Below are positions 17,520-27,070 of a stretch of 64,000 bases of DNA, in pieces. Origin of the DNA: Chitinophaga sp. (GTDB taxonomy: Bacteria > Bacteroidota > Bacteroidia > Chitinophagales > Chitinophagaceae); assembly GCF_017745275.1 (NCBI RefSeq), contig NZ_JAGHZS010000010.1:372001-436000 (forward strand), given 5' to 3'. Both the position numbers and the translations under genes were made by a program. Numbering within the stretch: the stretch's first letter is position 1; every line of letters begins with the position of its first letter. The notes under the pieces were generated by a model. It saw only the letters and a program-made list of their open reading frames with translations. It made no database searches and was not told the DNA's origin.

Positions 17520-18074
17520 ATGATGACCGATTATGCCCATTATGGAGACGATACGCTGGTACAGCTGATGAGCGGTGATGATCATAACGCCTTTACAGAA
17601 ATTTATAACAGGTACTGGAAACGCCTGTATGTGCTGGCATATGATCGTTTACGCTCGCGTGAGCTGGCGGAAGATGTAGTTCAGGATGTGCTCACAGGAT
17701 TGTGGCAGCGCAGGGGGCAATCCGTTATCCGGTCGTTACCCGCCTATCTCGCCACTGCCAGCCGGTATGCTGTTTTTACCCAATTATCCAAACTGATACC
17801 GGTAACCAACATGGAAGCCTTGCCGGAAGCCATCCAGGCGGTTGCAGATGATACCGCTGAACTCCATTTCCTGCAGCAATCAATGCAGGAGCAGTTGAAA
17901 CAGTTGCCCGAAAAATGCAGGATTGTTTTTGACTATAGCCGCAATAAAGGGCTCTCTAACCGGGAAATAGCCACGGAATTAAATATCTCTGAGAAAGCCG
18001 TGGAAAAGCATATCAGTAAAGCATTGCAGCGCCTGCGCCTTCAATTCCGGAATTATTTTCATGCCCTGTTCTGA
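17520..18074 (+). CDS. ECF sigma-70 factor
   Basis: A 184-residue RNA polymerase sigma factor with region 2 (AFTEIYNRYWKRLYVLAYDR, then AEDVVQDVLTGLWQRR) and region 4 (LPEKCRIVFDYSRNKGLSNR, EIATELNISEKAVEKHISKA). This matches the Bacteroidota SusC-linked ECF class. The FecR gene follows 98 bp downstream, then the STN-type SusC gene, so the sigma factor most likely switches on the outer-membrane system when FecR releases it. A primary-sigma promoter lies upstream. Confidence 0.94.
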   Translation: MMTDYAHYGDDTLVQLMSGDDHNAFTEIYNRYWKRLYVLAYDRLRSRELAEDVVQDVLTGLWQRRGQSVIRSLPAYLATASRYAVFTQLSKLIPVTNMEALPEAIQAVADDTAELHFLQQSMQEQLKQLPEKCRIVFDYSRNKGLSNREIATELNISEKAVEKHISKALQRLRLQFRNYFHALF

Positions 18075-18172
18075 GCAGGATCCCCCATTTTTTAATTTTT
18101 TTTTCTACGGAGGTAGGGTAGCTCCCTTTTTCCCAGACTTAACTATATAGCACCTGTAAATCACAAACACGG

Positions 18173-19321
18173 ATGAACACAAACGAACTGGCTTTACTAT
18201 CGAAAAAGTACCTTGCCGGAGTAGCTAGTGAAGAGGAGAAGGAGCAGTTACTACAATGGTATAATGCCTATGATGAACATTCGCTCACCGTTCACCTGCA
18301 GGCCGATGATAGCGAAACGGAGGCCCGTCTGGAAGCGCGGATGCGCCAGCGCCTGTACGCAGCTACACGGCCCGCAGCAATGCCGAAGCTGGTGCCTGTG
18401 CAGCGCTTCAACTGGAAAGTGGCGGCGGCCGCCTTGCTGTTAATATCGGCAGGCATCGGTTTTTATGCCTGGCAGTATCGGCCCAAAGCCGTGCTGGTGG
18501 AGAAAGTACAGCCCATTTTGCCGGGCGGCGACAAAGCTACACTGACACTGGCAGATGGCACCGTGGTGAACCTGGACAGCGTAGGTACCGGCGTATTAAC
18601 AGTGCAGGGGAACACCAAAGTAGAGAAAACAACACACGGACAAATTGTGTATCAGCATAATGAATCGGCAGCAGCCGGGGTCACTTACAACGTACTGCGT
18701 ACGCCGCGTGGCGGGCAATATAAAATTACCTTGCCGGATGGTACTGATGTATGGCTGAATGCCAATTCGTCCATCACTTATCCTACTGCTTTTGCAGGAA
18801 AGGAAAGAAATGTAAGTATTACGGGAGAAGCATACTTTGAAGTAGCTTCTGACGCAGAGCGCGCATTCACCGTGAAAGTAAACCGCCTGGAGGTATTGGT
18901 GTTGGGTACGCATTTTAATATCAATGCTTACGCGGATGAAAGCACCATCAATACTACATTGCTGGAAGGAGCCGTGTTAGTAAGAGCCGGAAGCACTGCG
19001 AAATTGCTGATGCCGGGGAAACAGTCGAGGGTAAGCCAAACGGGCGCCATCACCAACGAGGTAACAAAAGTGGAGGCCAGTAATGCCATTGCCTGGAAAA
19101 ATGGCTATTTCTCTTTTGAAGACGCAGATATTCCAACGGTCATGCGACAATTATCGAGATGGTATAACATAGAAGTGCGGTATAGCGACAAAGTGCCGGA
19201 AGGTACTTTTACAGGGGAGATAGGAAGAAGTTTGACACAGGAGCAGTTGTTGAAAGTTTTATCGCAGGCGAAAATAAACTTTAAAGTAGAGGACGGCAGA
19301 CGGATTATTATTTATCCATAA
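18173..19321 (+). CDS. FecR-family anti-sigma factor
   Basis: A 382-residue inner-membrane protein. Residues 1-80 form the cytoplasmic anti-sigma region (LLSKKYLAGVASEEEKEQLL), a single helix lies at about 83-100 (VAAAALLLISAGIGFYAW), and the periplasmic FecR domain contains TPRGGQYKITLPDGTDVWLN near 178-197 and the strand-rich core GEAYFEVASD. The C-terminal DUF4974-like end includes FSFEDADIPTVMRQLSRWYN. It holds the ECF sigma factor inactive until the STN domain of the SusC protein, bound to its ligand, signals across the periplasm. Confidence 0.94.
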   Translation: MNTNELALLSKKYLAGVASEEEKEQLLQWYNAYDEHSLTVHLQADDSETEARLEARMRQRLYAATRPAAMPKLVPVQRFNWKVAAAALLLISAGIGFYAWQYRPKAVLVEKVQPILPGGDKATLTLADGTVVNLDSVGTGVLTVQGNTKVEKTTHGQIVYQHNESAAAGVTYNVLRTPRGGQYKITLPDGTDVWLNANSSITYPTAFAGKERNVSITGEAYFEVASDAERAFTVKVNRLEVLVLGTHFNINAYADESTINTTLLEGAVLVRAGSTAKLLMPGKQSRVSQTGAITNEVTKVEASNAIAWKNGYFSFEDADIPTVMRQLSRWYNIEVRYSDKVPEGTFTGEIGRSLTQEQLLKVLSQAKINFKVEDGRRIIIYP

Positions 19322-19353
19322 CTAAAATCTAACTAAACCAAATACCAACCATC

Positions 19354-19374
19354 GCTGATACCACCAATATCAGC
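19354..19374 (+). repeat. Small hairpin in the leader between FecR and SusC genes
   Basis: GCTGATA at 19354-19360 pairs with TATCAGC at 19368-19374. It is the first of two hairpins in the 296-bp FecR-SusC gap; outside it, CATCG and CGATG can extend the fold. I see no known riboswitch. Confidence 0.35.
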
Positions 19375-19486
19375 AAACTAACGATGTGACGGGGCTTACC
19401 AACGCCCGCACAATTAACTATCCGTAAAATCATGTTATGAAGTAATGAGGTCCACCGGACACGGAGATCTTATGTTCATCCATAAA

Positions 19487-19525
19487 AAAACCTGGTGCTC
19501 AGGATTGGCGTCCGCACCAGGTTTT
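19487..19525. terminator. Strong hairpin with A- and T-runs between FecR and SusC
   Basis: AAAACCTGGTGC at 19487-19498 pairs perfectly with GCACCAGGTTTT at 19514-19525 around a 15-nt loop, about 93 bp before the SusC start. It should stop transcripts from the sigma/FecR genes or act as an attenuator controlling SusC. Confidence 0.7.
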
Positions 19526-19617
19526 AGAAAGTGGTTAACCCTGTTTAGGAAAGCTTTTCACGACTACCTGTAAAAGGTGGGTGAGAAACATTTGTCAACC
19601 AAAAACCAATCTAAGGT

Positions 19618-22600
19618 ATGAAAATTAATGTTGTTCGCAACCAGCACGGGAGATCCGCGCAATCGGTTGGTTCACTTGTTGAAAGCGAGTCCCCTCAACC
19701 AGGGACTGATTATGTAACCAAAATCTGGCGAGTAATGAGAATGACCGCAGTTTTATTAACGGTGCTGGCTTTACACGTTTGTGCCAGCGGGGTATCACAA
19801 ACGGTAACTGTCACCTGCAAAGAAATGCCGCTACAGCAGGTATTTACTGTCATTAAACAACAAACCGGTTACGTCTTTTTTTACCGGAGCAAAGACTTAT
19901 CAGACGTAACACCAGTATCCGCCAACCTGAAAGAGATGCCGCTGAAAGTGGCGCTGGCTAAGTTGTTACAGGACAAGCCACTGAGTTTCGACATCGAAGG
20001 CAACACCATCGTTATTTCCCGGAAAGCAACCCCTGCACCGGAAAATCACTTTAGCGACGAGTTGGCGCCACCCGATGACATCCGGGGCAGGATCCTGGAC
20101 AACAAAGGACAGCCGATTCCCGGCGCCACGGTGCGGGTGAAAGGTGGCGACGCCGCTGCCATCACCGATCAGGGTGGATATTTTGTACTGCGCAATGCCG
20201 GCGCCCGGCCGGTATTGCTGATCACCTGTGTAGGCTTTGAATCCCAAAGCCTCAACACAGGCGGTAAACAGGCGATTGAAATAACACTGCATGCAAAAGT
20301 GGATGACCTCAATCAATACGTGGTAGTAGGTTACGGCAGCACTAAAAGAAAAGACCTCACCGGATCGGTAGCTTCCGTCAATGTGGATGAAGTGAAGAAT
20401 GTACCATTTGTCAGCATAGATCAGGCGCTCAGTGGTAAAGCAGCCGGTGTACAGGTAACGCAGGCCGACGGCTCTCCCGGCGGTGTGGCGAAGATCCGTA
20501 TCCGTGGCGGTACCTCGCTGATGGGCGGTAACGATCCGCTGTATATCATTGATGGCGTACAGGTAACCATCCAGAACCGATATATACAAAACCAGGCAGA
20601 AGTAGTAAACCCCATCGAGAGCGGCGGTAGTGATGAACGCAACAGTGGGGTATCCGGTTCCTTTTCCCGTGGATTAAACAGTCTTGCTGGTTTAAACATC
20701 AATGATATTGAAAGCATCGACATCCTGAAAGATGCTTCTGCTACCGCTATCTACGGTTCCAAAGCCGCAAACGGTGTGATTATTATCACCACCAAGAAAG
20801 GGAAGCTGAACCAGAAGCCTATACTGGATGTGAACTACTATGCAGGGGTAAGCAGTCCTATCAAAGAAAAGTTGATCAATGCCGCTGATTATGTATCCCT
20901 GTTGAAAGAAGCAGCTAAAAACCTAAACGACTCCAGGGCGGCTTATGGTCGTCAACCCAATCCCAAAGCAACTCAAATCCTGAATGATCCCAGCTTTCTG
21001 GGTACTGCGAATACCGATTGGTTAAGCCTTGTACTGCGTAATGCCGCTTCTCAGAATGCGGACATCTCCGTACGTGGCGGTGGTTCAGGTTCCCGTTATT
21101 ATACTTCATTGTCTTACAACAAACAAAACGGGGTGGTATTGGGAACAGATTTTTCCCGTATTTCAGGAAAGATAAGCCTGGACAACGAAATCACCAGCAA
21201 GCTGCGTATCATTACCAACCTGGATTACGGGTTCACTAAAAATAATATCACCAACGGTATTTACCCCGCTGCATTTTATGCACCGCCTACTTTGCCTGCG
21301 CGAAATCCTGATGGCACTTACTATCGTTTCCTCGGCTCCCAGATTGGGGGATACGATTACCAGGGATATCAAAACCCGTTGATCCTGCTGGATGGTATTA
21401 ACCAGGGAAAAACAGCCTCTTTGCTGGGATCACTTTCCGGCGATTATGATGTATTGAAAGACCTGAAATTCAGATCCACTGTTTCAGTGAATTATAACAA
21501 CTATCATCAGTTGAACTATGTGCCAAGTACAGCCGGGATTGCTTCTTCCAGCGGAGTAAGTGATTCTAATGGGGGGACCGGATCACAGGGGCAAACAGAA
21601 GAGGTAAACCTGTTTTTTGAAAATACCCTCACCTGGGATAAACAGTTCAATGAAAACAACCGGTTAACCTTGTTAGGCGGTACTTCCTGGCAGAAATATC
21701 GTTTTAATTCTTTTTCCGCCAGCGGGCAAGGTTTTCCGGATGATAAATACCTCAACAACCTGTCCTCCGCTGCAGTTACTTTACCATCTACCGGTACCTC
21801 CGGGCAGAATTCCCTGCTGAGTTTTTATGCACGCGCTAACTATGCCTTTAAAGAAAGGTACCTGTTTACCTTCACGGGTCGTTCTGATGCGTCTTCTAAA
21901 TTCCCTGCCCATAACCGCGTAGGTTACTTCCCTTCAGGTGGTGTGGCCTGGCGTATTTCTGAAGAACCGTTTATGAAAGGCGTTACCTGGTTGAATGAGC
22001 TGAAACTGAGAGCCAGCGCTGGTTATACCGGTACACAGAATTTTGGCGATAACCTGTATTATACCTTGTATACGCCTGGTTCCTATGGCGGGAGAAATGC
22101 GCTGGTCCCTACACAATTGGGTAATGAAAAAATCAAATGGGAATCTACTTTGCAGAAAGACCTGGGGCTGGATTTTGAAATGTTCGGTTCCCGGCTGCGT
22201 GGTGTGATTGGCTATTATGAAAAAAATACCACCGGCTTGTTAATGGCTACACAACTGCCACCCAGTTCTTCTTACAGCAATGTAATCTCCAACCTGGCTA
22301 CGATTAATAACAAAGGCCTGGAGCTGGATCTGCGTATGGATTTCATTAAACACAAACATTTCCAGTGGACCGGCGCCATTAATGTGTCTGGCAACAGAAG
22401 TAAAGTAATGGATATTACGAGCGACTTTACCAATGCAGGCAGCACGGACTCTTATCTGCAGGGAAATTCCATTGTAAGAAAGGGGGAACCATTAGGTCTC
22501 TTTTATGGTTATAAATTCAAAGGCATTATCCAAAACGATAAGCAACTGGCTGACTATAAAAAGGAATATCCCTACTACAAATATTTATCGCCTTTCATAG

Positions 22601-23166
22601 CAATAGGCGACCCTATGTATGAAATAGGGGACAATGGATTCCCTAAATACGATGTGATTGGCCAGGCCCAACCTAAGTTCTTTGGAGGCTTCACCAACAC
22701 CTTTACCTATAAAAATTTCAGCCTGATTACCCTGACTACATTCTCATACGGCGGAAAATTACTTTACCTGGCAGATATTCAAAACAAAGCTTTCGATTCC
22801 TATGCCAACAGAGGGGCACGCATTAAAGACCGCTGGACACCGGAGCATCCCAGCAACGACCGCCCGCGGTTGATACTGGGACAAAATTATGGTGCAACTG
22901 CCAGCGACGATGTATATGATGGTTCTTATCTCAAATTAAAATCTGTAACACTCACTTACCAGCTGCCGGTGAAAGTAGCGCATTCCCTGCATATCCGCGA
23001 TGCGTCTATGTATGCTTCTGCTACCAACCTGTTCACCATTACAAACTATCCCGGTCCTGATCCGGAAGTAAGTAATAATCCTTACAGCTTAATTAATGGC
23101 AGCTCGGATGTGAGTACGTTCCCCACTACGAAGCAATATAATATCGGCCTTCGTTTTGGATTTTAA
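19618..23166 (+). CDS. SusC/RagA-family TonB-dependent outer-membrane transporter with STN domain
   Basis: A 1182-residue outer-membrane protein. After a basic leader and a hydrophobic export segment (about residues 40-60), an STN signalling domain covers about 65-125 (LQQVFTVIKQQTGYVFFY), then a CarboxypepD_reg-like domain near 155-230 (RGRILDNKGQPIPGATVRVK). The SusC plug follows with VVVGYGSTKRKDLTGSVASV, IRIRGGTSL and PLYIIDGV, then the beta barrel ending in IGLRFGF. The STN domain links it to the FecR/sigma pair upstream, so substrate binding should induce the operon. ATG 19618 is used with the AAGG site before it; an internal ATG at 19735 would give a more ordinary signal peptide. The substrate is not evident. 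Confidence 0.94.
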   Translation: MKINVVRNQHGRSAQSVGSLVESESPQPGTDYVTKIWRVMRMTAVLLTVLALHVCASGVSQTVTVTCKEMPLQQVFTVIKQQTGYVFFYRSKDLSDVTPVSANLKEMPLKVALAKLLQDKPLSFDIEGNTIVISRKATPAPENHFSDELAPPDDIRGRILDNKGQPIPGATVRVKGGDAAAITDQGGYFVLRNAGARPVLLITCVGFESQSLNTGGKQAIEITLHAKVDDLNQYVVVGYGSTKRKDLTGSVASVNVDEVKNVPFVSIDQALSGKAAGVQVTQADGSPGGVAKIRIRGGTSLMGGNDPLYIIDGVQVTIQNRYIQNQAEVVNPIESGGSDERNSGVSGSFSRGLNSLAGLNINDIESIDILKDASATAIYGSKAANGVIIITTKKGKLNQKPILDVNYYAGVSSPIKEKLINAADYVSLLKEAAKNLNDSRAAYGRQPNPKATQILNDPSFLGTANTDWLSLVLRNAASQNADISVRGGGSGSRYYTSLSYNKQNGVVLGTDFSRISGKISLDNEITSKLRIITNLDYGFTKNNITNGIYPAAFYAPPTLPARNPDGTYYRFLGSQIGGYDYQGYQNPLILLDGINQGKTASLLGSLSGDYDVLKDLKFRSTVSVNYNNYHQLNYVPSTAGIASSSGVSDSNGGTGSQGQTEEVNLFFENTLTWDKQFNENNRLTLLGGTSWQKYRFNSFSASGQGFPDDKYLNNLSSAAVTLPSTGTSGQNSLLSFYARANYAFKERYLFTFTGRSDASSKFPAHNRVGYFPSGGVAWRISEEPFMKGVTWLNELKLRASAGYTGTQNFGDNLYYTLYTPGSYGGRNALVPTQLGNEKIKWESTLQKDLGLDFEMFGSRLRGVIGYYEKNTTGLLMATQLPPSSSYSNVISNLATINNKGLELDLRMDFIKHKHFQWTGAINVSGNRSKVMDITSDFTNAGSTDSYLQGNSIVRKGEPLGLFYGYKFKGIIQNDKQLADYKKEYPYYKYLSPFIAIGDPMYEIGDNGFPKYDVIGQAQPKFFGGFTNTFTYKNFSLITLTTFSYGGKLLYLADIQNKAFDSYANRGARIKDRWTPEHPSNDRPRLILGQNYGATASDDVYDGSYLKLKSVTLTYQLPVKVAHSLHIRDASMYASATNLFTITNYPGPDPEVSNNPYSLINGSSDVSTFPTTKQYNIGLRFGF

Positions 23167-23184
23167 AACAACAAAAAAGATTTT

Positions 23185-24606
23185 ATGAAAAGGATCATAT
23201 ATATAATGCTGGGTGCGGTGTTGATCACAGGAGTGTCCTGCAAAAAGGAATTAGGGAAACTGCCCGAAAATGCAAAGGTCGATGGAAATACCATCATTGA
23301 TCAGCGTACATCAGAAATTGCGCTCAACGGTGTTTACTACCGGTTTGCCAATGTAAATGCCGGAGAAAATGTAACGGATTGGCAAAACAATGAAGTAGGA
23401 CCTGCTATCTACGCTGGCTATCTGGGATATGGTTATGGCGAAGATGATGCAGAAAATAATAATTATACAAGGTCTTTTTTCTCAGAAATCTACTGGGCAC
23501 CTTCTTACCAAACCATTAACGCCGCCAACGGCGTTATCAAAGGGGTAACAGCACTGGAGGATAAAGCCTTTGTTAACAACCGTAAAAAGGAAATCCTGGC
23601 AGAAGCACGTTTCCTCCGCGCTTACAGCAATTTTAAATTGCTGAGTTATTTCGGCCAATGGTTCGACTTAAATAGCCGCTTCGGTATTTTACTGCGGGAT
23701 GAATTTGTAACAGTCGAAGGGGTATCGAAGGCGCGTAGTTCTGTGAAAGACAGTTATGCGGCTATCCTTGCCGATGTTGATGATGCTATTGCTAATGCAC
23801 CGGCGAAGAACCCGGTATTTTATGCAACGCGTTGGACCGCCATGGCCTTGAAGATGCGGGTGCTGATGAGCCATGGTCAGCAGGCAGATTATACGAAGGT
23901 AATTGACCTTGCCGACAGCATCATTCTCAATAGCGGATTTACGCTGGAACCACAAACGAAAGATATTTTTTATGTAAAAGGACTGTCCAGCCCGGAAGTG
24001 ATGCTCGGGATCAAACCACAGCAAAACCAGGAAAGCTACTACTATAACACGAGCAAGCAATTTTGGCCGGGTGCTTCTTCTTTGTTTATAGCAAAAACTG
24101 CGCTGAAAGACCTGTTGAAGGACGACCCCCGCGGCGCGTGGATGATTGGTTCAGCTAATCCTGACCTGGATGATACCTACTTTTTCCTGAAATATATTAA
24201 AGAGGGTAACGAACCATCCGTACTTTCGGAAACAGCTTATGCTTTCCGTTTAACAGAAGTATACCTGTTGAAAGCAGAAGCGATGGTACGAAGCGGCGGT
24301 AGTATTGCCACTGCCCGGGGTATCCTCAAAAATATCATGTCACATGCCGGTGTAACGGATTTTACTGCTGTTGATAATGCTTCCTCCACAGAGGATATGC
24401 TGAAACAACTGTACCTGGAAACCTCCAGGAACCTGCTGGCTGAAGACGGACAGGAGTGGATGGCCTTATTGCGGCTTCCCATTGCATTGATAAAGGAACT
24501 GCGTCCTACTGCTGCAGATCCAATCAAATATATCCTGCCCATTCCGCATGCTGAGTTTGTGTCGAACCCGGCGATTGGAGATCAAAACCCTGGCTATCAA
24601 AAATGA
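23185..24606 (+). CDS. SusD/RagB-family outer-membrane lipoprotein
   Basis: A 473-residue partner of the SusC transporter. The N-terminus ends in LITGVSCKKEL, a lipoprotein cleavage site. SusD features include AEARFLRAYSNFKLLSYFGQ near residue 135 and the C-terminal DGQEWMALLRLPIALIKELR with LPIPHAEFVSNPAIGDQNPGY, the standard RagB ending. It caps the SusC channel at the cell surface and binds the ligand. It begins 18 bp behind the SusC gene and its stop overlaps the next start by four bases, so the genes are tightly coupled. Confidence 0.94.
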   Translation: MKRIIYIMLGAVLITGVSCKKELGKLPENAKVDGNTIIDQRTSEIALNGVYYRFANVNAGENVTDWQNNEVGPAIYAGYLGYGYGEDDAENNNYTRSFFSEIYWAPSYQTINAANGVIKGVTALEDKAFVNNRKKEILAEARFLRAYSNFKLLSYFGQWFDLNSRFGILLRDEFVTVEGVSKARSSVKDSYAAILADVDDAIANAPAKNPVFYATRWTAMALKMRVLMSHGQQADYTKVIDLADSIILNSGFTLEPQTKDIFYVKGLSSPEVMLGIKPQQNQESYYYNTSKQFWPGASSLFIAKTALKDLLKDDPRGAWMIGSANPDLDDTYFFLKYIKEGNEPSVLSETAYAFRLTEVYLLKAEAMVRSGGSIATARGILKNIMSHAGVTDFTAVDNASSTEDMLKQLYLETSRNLLAEDGQEWMALLRLPIALIKELRPTAADPIKYILPIPHAEFVSNPAIGDQNPGYQK

Positions 24607-25706
24607 AAATGAATATGAATATGAAGATCCACACTAAACTACTCTCCGCTGCCGCTTTGCTGGCTGTTGCCTGTCACCAGCCACAGCAGCCCGCTGCCAG
24701 CATCACTGCTACCATCACCGGCCTGAAAGACTCGGTCATATATCTTTCTATCCCGGTAGCAGATTCTGCTAAGTCAGATACTGTTAAGGTGAAAGACGGA
24801 CAGTTCACCTGGACCGGCAAGATCGAAGAACCACAGAAAATTTATATCATGACCTCTTCCCGTTATATAGAGTTGTTCATGGAAAATGCAGCGGTGACGA
24901 TCAAAGGCAATATCGATTCTGTAGATCAGCTGCAGATCACCGGTTCGGCCTCACAGGATGCGTATACCGCGTACCAAAAATCAATAGAGGATCTTACCGC
25001 GCAGCGCGATACCCTCTATTCAAAATACCAGACGGTACAAGGCAATGATACTGCTGAACTGGCACTGGAAAACCAGATAGAAGCTTTACGTGCGCAGAAC
25101 CGGGCGCGTTCTGTGGCTTATGTTAAAGCACATCCCGAAAGCCCGGTAAGCCTGAGCCTCGTATCAGATATGGCCACCTTTGGAGAATATGCACCGGTAG
25201 ACAGTGTATACCAATTGCTATCACCTGCCGCCAGGCAAACGGCCGTGGGTAAACGAATTGCAGCACGACTGGCAGTAATTAAGAAAAGCGCCATCGGTCA
25301 GCCTATGATCGACTTTACACAGGCCGATGTGAATGGGAAACCTGTGCGCTTATCCGATTTCAAAGGCAAATATGTATTGCTCGATTTCTGGGCCAGCTGG
25401 TGTGGCCCTTGCCGTGCAGAGAATCCCAATGTGCTGAAAGCCTACAATAAATTCAAAGACAAAAACTTCACCGTAGTAGGCGTATCACTCGATGATAAAG
25501 CCGACAAATGGAAAGAAGCCATTGCAAAAGATGGCATGCCATGGATGCAGTTATCCGACCTGAAAGGCTTCCGCAATGAAGTGGCCCGGGAATACGGTAT
25601 CCAGGCCATTCCCTGTTCTTTCCTGATCGATCCGCAAGGCATCATTATCGCAAAAGAATTAAGAGGCGCTAAGCTGCATACCGCATTGGCAGAAATACTT
25701 AAATAA
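24603..25706 (+). CDS. TlpA-like thiol-disulfide protein with DUF4369-type N-terminus
   Basis: A 367-residue predicted lipoprotein (AALLAVACHQ) whose N-terminal half resembles the DUF4369 domain (GLKDSVIYLSIPVADSAKSD) and whose C-terminal half is a thioredoxin fold with FWASWCGPCRAENPN near residues 262-276 and a cis-proline region (IQAIPCSFLIDPQG). The CGPC site implies reduction of periplasmic or surface disulfides. It overlaps the SusD stop by four bases, so it belongs to the transporter operon and may keep the ligand or transporter parts reduced. Such genes are frequent at the end of Chitinophaga sus-like operons. Confidence 0.9.
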   Translation: MKMNMNMKIHTKLLSAAALLAVACHQPQQPAASITATITGLKDSVIYLSIPVADSAKSDTVKVKDGQFTWTGKIEEPQKIYIMTSSRYIELFMENAAVTIKGNIDSVDQLQITGSASQDAYTAYQKSIEDLTAQRDTLYSKYQTVQGNDTAELALENQIEALRAQNRARSVAYVKAHPESPVSLSLVSDMATFGEYAPVDSVYQLLSPAARQTAVGKRIAARLAVIKKSAIGQPMIDFTQADVNGKPVRLSDFKGKYVLLDFWASWCGPCRAENPNVLKAYNKFKDKNFTVVGVSLDDKADKWKEAIAKDGMPWMQLSDLKGFRNEVAREYGIQAIPCSFLIDPQGIIIAKELRGAKLHTALAEILK

Positions 25707-25727
25707 TAATCCACCAAAATAAAATCC

Positions 25728-26936
25728 ATGAAACATAGTTTATTCGCCGTTCCACTGGTACTGTTGCAGGTATCTGCCATGGCGCAACAACAGCAACCTT
25801 TTACCCTGAAGGGAGATATTAAAGGATTACCTAACCGCTATGTGTATCTCAGCTATGCCACCGGCGCAGAGCAATACCGGACCGATAGTGTAATGTCTAA
25901 AAATGGCAGGTTTACCTTCCAGGGGCAGTTGGTTCAGCCCGTAGAAGGCAGGATGTACCTCGATAAAAAAGAAGCAATGTATGGAGAAGGGGACTTCACC
26001 TCCTTTTTCATGGACGCTGCGCCGATGCAGCTGACATCTGCCACCGGCAGGCTGAAAGATGCAAAGCTCACCGGCTCGCAGTCGCAGGCAGATAAAGATC
26101 TGCTCACGGCCGCCGAAGCGCCGGTAAGTAAGAAACTGAAGCCACTGTCAGAGCAATTCAATAAGCTGAATAAGGAATACATAGCAGCTCACAAGGCAAA
26201 AAAGCCGGAAGCAGTACTGGAGTCCTATAAAACAAGGCTCGACAAGATAAAAGACCAGATGGAGCCGTATTATGACGAAATGGAGAAAATAGATAAGGCC
26301 TTCATTGATCAGCATCCCAATGCTTATCCGGCTGTTCAGATGTTGCGTTACCGTGTAAGCGGCATGCCGCTGGCAGAAGGAGAGGCCTATTACGCTAAAA
26401 TGTCACCGGCCATGCAACAGAGCTTAGATGGCCTCGAAATTAAAAAAGAGCTGGACGGCCTGCGGGCGGGTTCTCCAGGCAGTATTGCACACGAGTTCAC
26501 CAAAACAGATATCGACGGAAAAACCCTTAGCCTCGCTGATCTCAAAGGCAAATACGTGATGCTGGACTTTTGGGCCAGCTGGTGTGGTCCTTGCCGCAAA
26601 GGTAATCCGCACCTGAAAGAGCTGTATGGTAAGTACAGCGCCAAAGGTTTTGAAATCATCGGTATCTCAGATGATGATTCCAATCCAGCTGCCTGGAAAA
26701 AGGCGGTAGCACAGGATGGTATCGGTATCTGGCGTCATGTACTCCGCGGCCTCGATTGGAGCAAGCGGGAGAAAAACCTGCCTAATCCTGAAGATACGAG
26801 CGATTATTACGGTATTCATACGCTGCCAACCAAGATCCTGATAGATCCTAAAGGCGTGATTATTGGCCGCTATGGCGGCGGTGGGGAAGATGATGAGGCG
26901 ATGAATAAGAAATTGAAAGAGATATTTGGTTCCTGA
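25728..26936 (+). CDS. TlpA-like thiol-disulfide protein, second copy
   Basis: A 402-residue exported protein (signal peptide ending AMAQQQ) with the same architecture as the preceding gene: a DUF4369-type N-terminal half (GLPNRYVYLSYATGAEQYR), a helical linker near 120-190, and a thioredoxin domain with FWASWCGPCRKGNPH near 281-295. It lacks the lipobox seen in its neighbour, so one is probably membrane-anchored and the other soluble in the periplasm. It ends in a strong terminator, closing the sigma-FecR-SusC-SusD-TlpA-TlpA unit. Confidence 0.9.
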   Translation: MKHSLFAVPLVLLQVSAMAQQQQPFTLKGDIKGLPNRYVYLSYATGAEQYRTDSVMSKNGRFTFQGQLVQPVEGRMYLDKKEAMYGEGDFTSFFMDAAPMQLTSATGRLKDAKLTGSQSQADKDLLTAAEAPVSKKLKPLSEQFNKLNKEYIAAHKAKKPEAVLESYKTRLDKIKDQMEPYYDEMEKIDKAFIDQHPNAYPAVQMLRYRVSGMPLAEGEAYYAKMSPAMQQSLDGLEIKKELDGLRAGSPGSIAHEFTKTDIDGKTLSLADLKGKYVMLDFWASWCGPCRKGNPHLKELYGKYSAKGFEIIGISDDDSNPAAWKKAVAQDGIGIWRHVLRGLDWSKREKNLPNPEDTSDYYGIHTLPTKILIDPKGVIIGRYGGGGEDDEAMNKKLKEIFGS

Positions 26937-26954
26937 GCCATTCTATGACCTGTT

Positions 26955-26997
26955 AAACATCCCCGCGGCGCCTTTGCTGTGGGGATGTTTCGTTTTT
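26955..26997 (+). terminator. Intrinsic terminator closing the SusC/SusD operon
   Basis: AAACATCCCC at 26955-26964 pairs with GGGGATGTTT at 26981-26990 and is followed by CGTTTTT. Confidence 0.88.
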
Positions 26998-27070
26998 GGA
27001 GCCCCCATCTTTCCCTAAACTTCAAAATTGCTATAAATTTACATAGCACCTTCACACCAGGTATGTTTTT

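Noticed and set aside
19322..19617. Riboswitch in the FecR-SusC gap
   Set aside because: Only simple hairpins are visible; no conserved core of a known riboswitch was recognised.
19966..20589. 207-codon minus-strand frame inside the SusC gene
   Set aside because: Antisense shadow of the STN and plug region.
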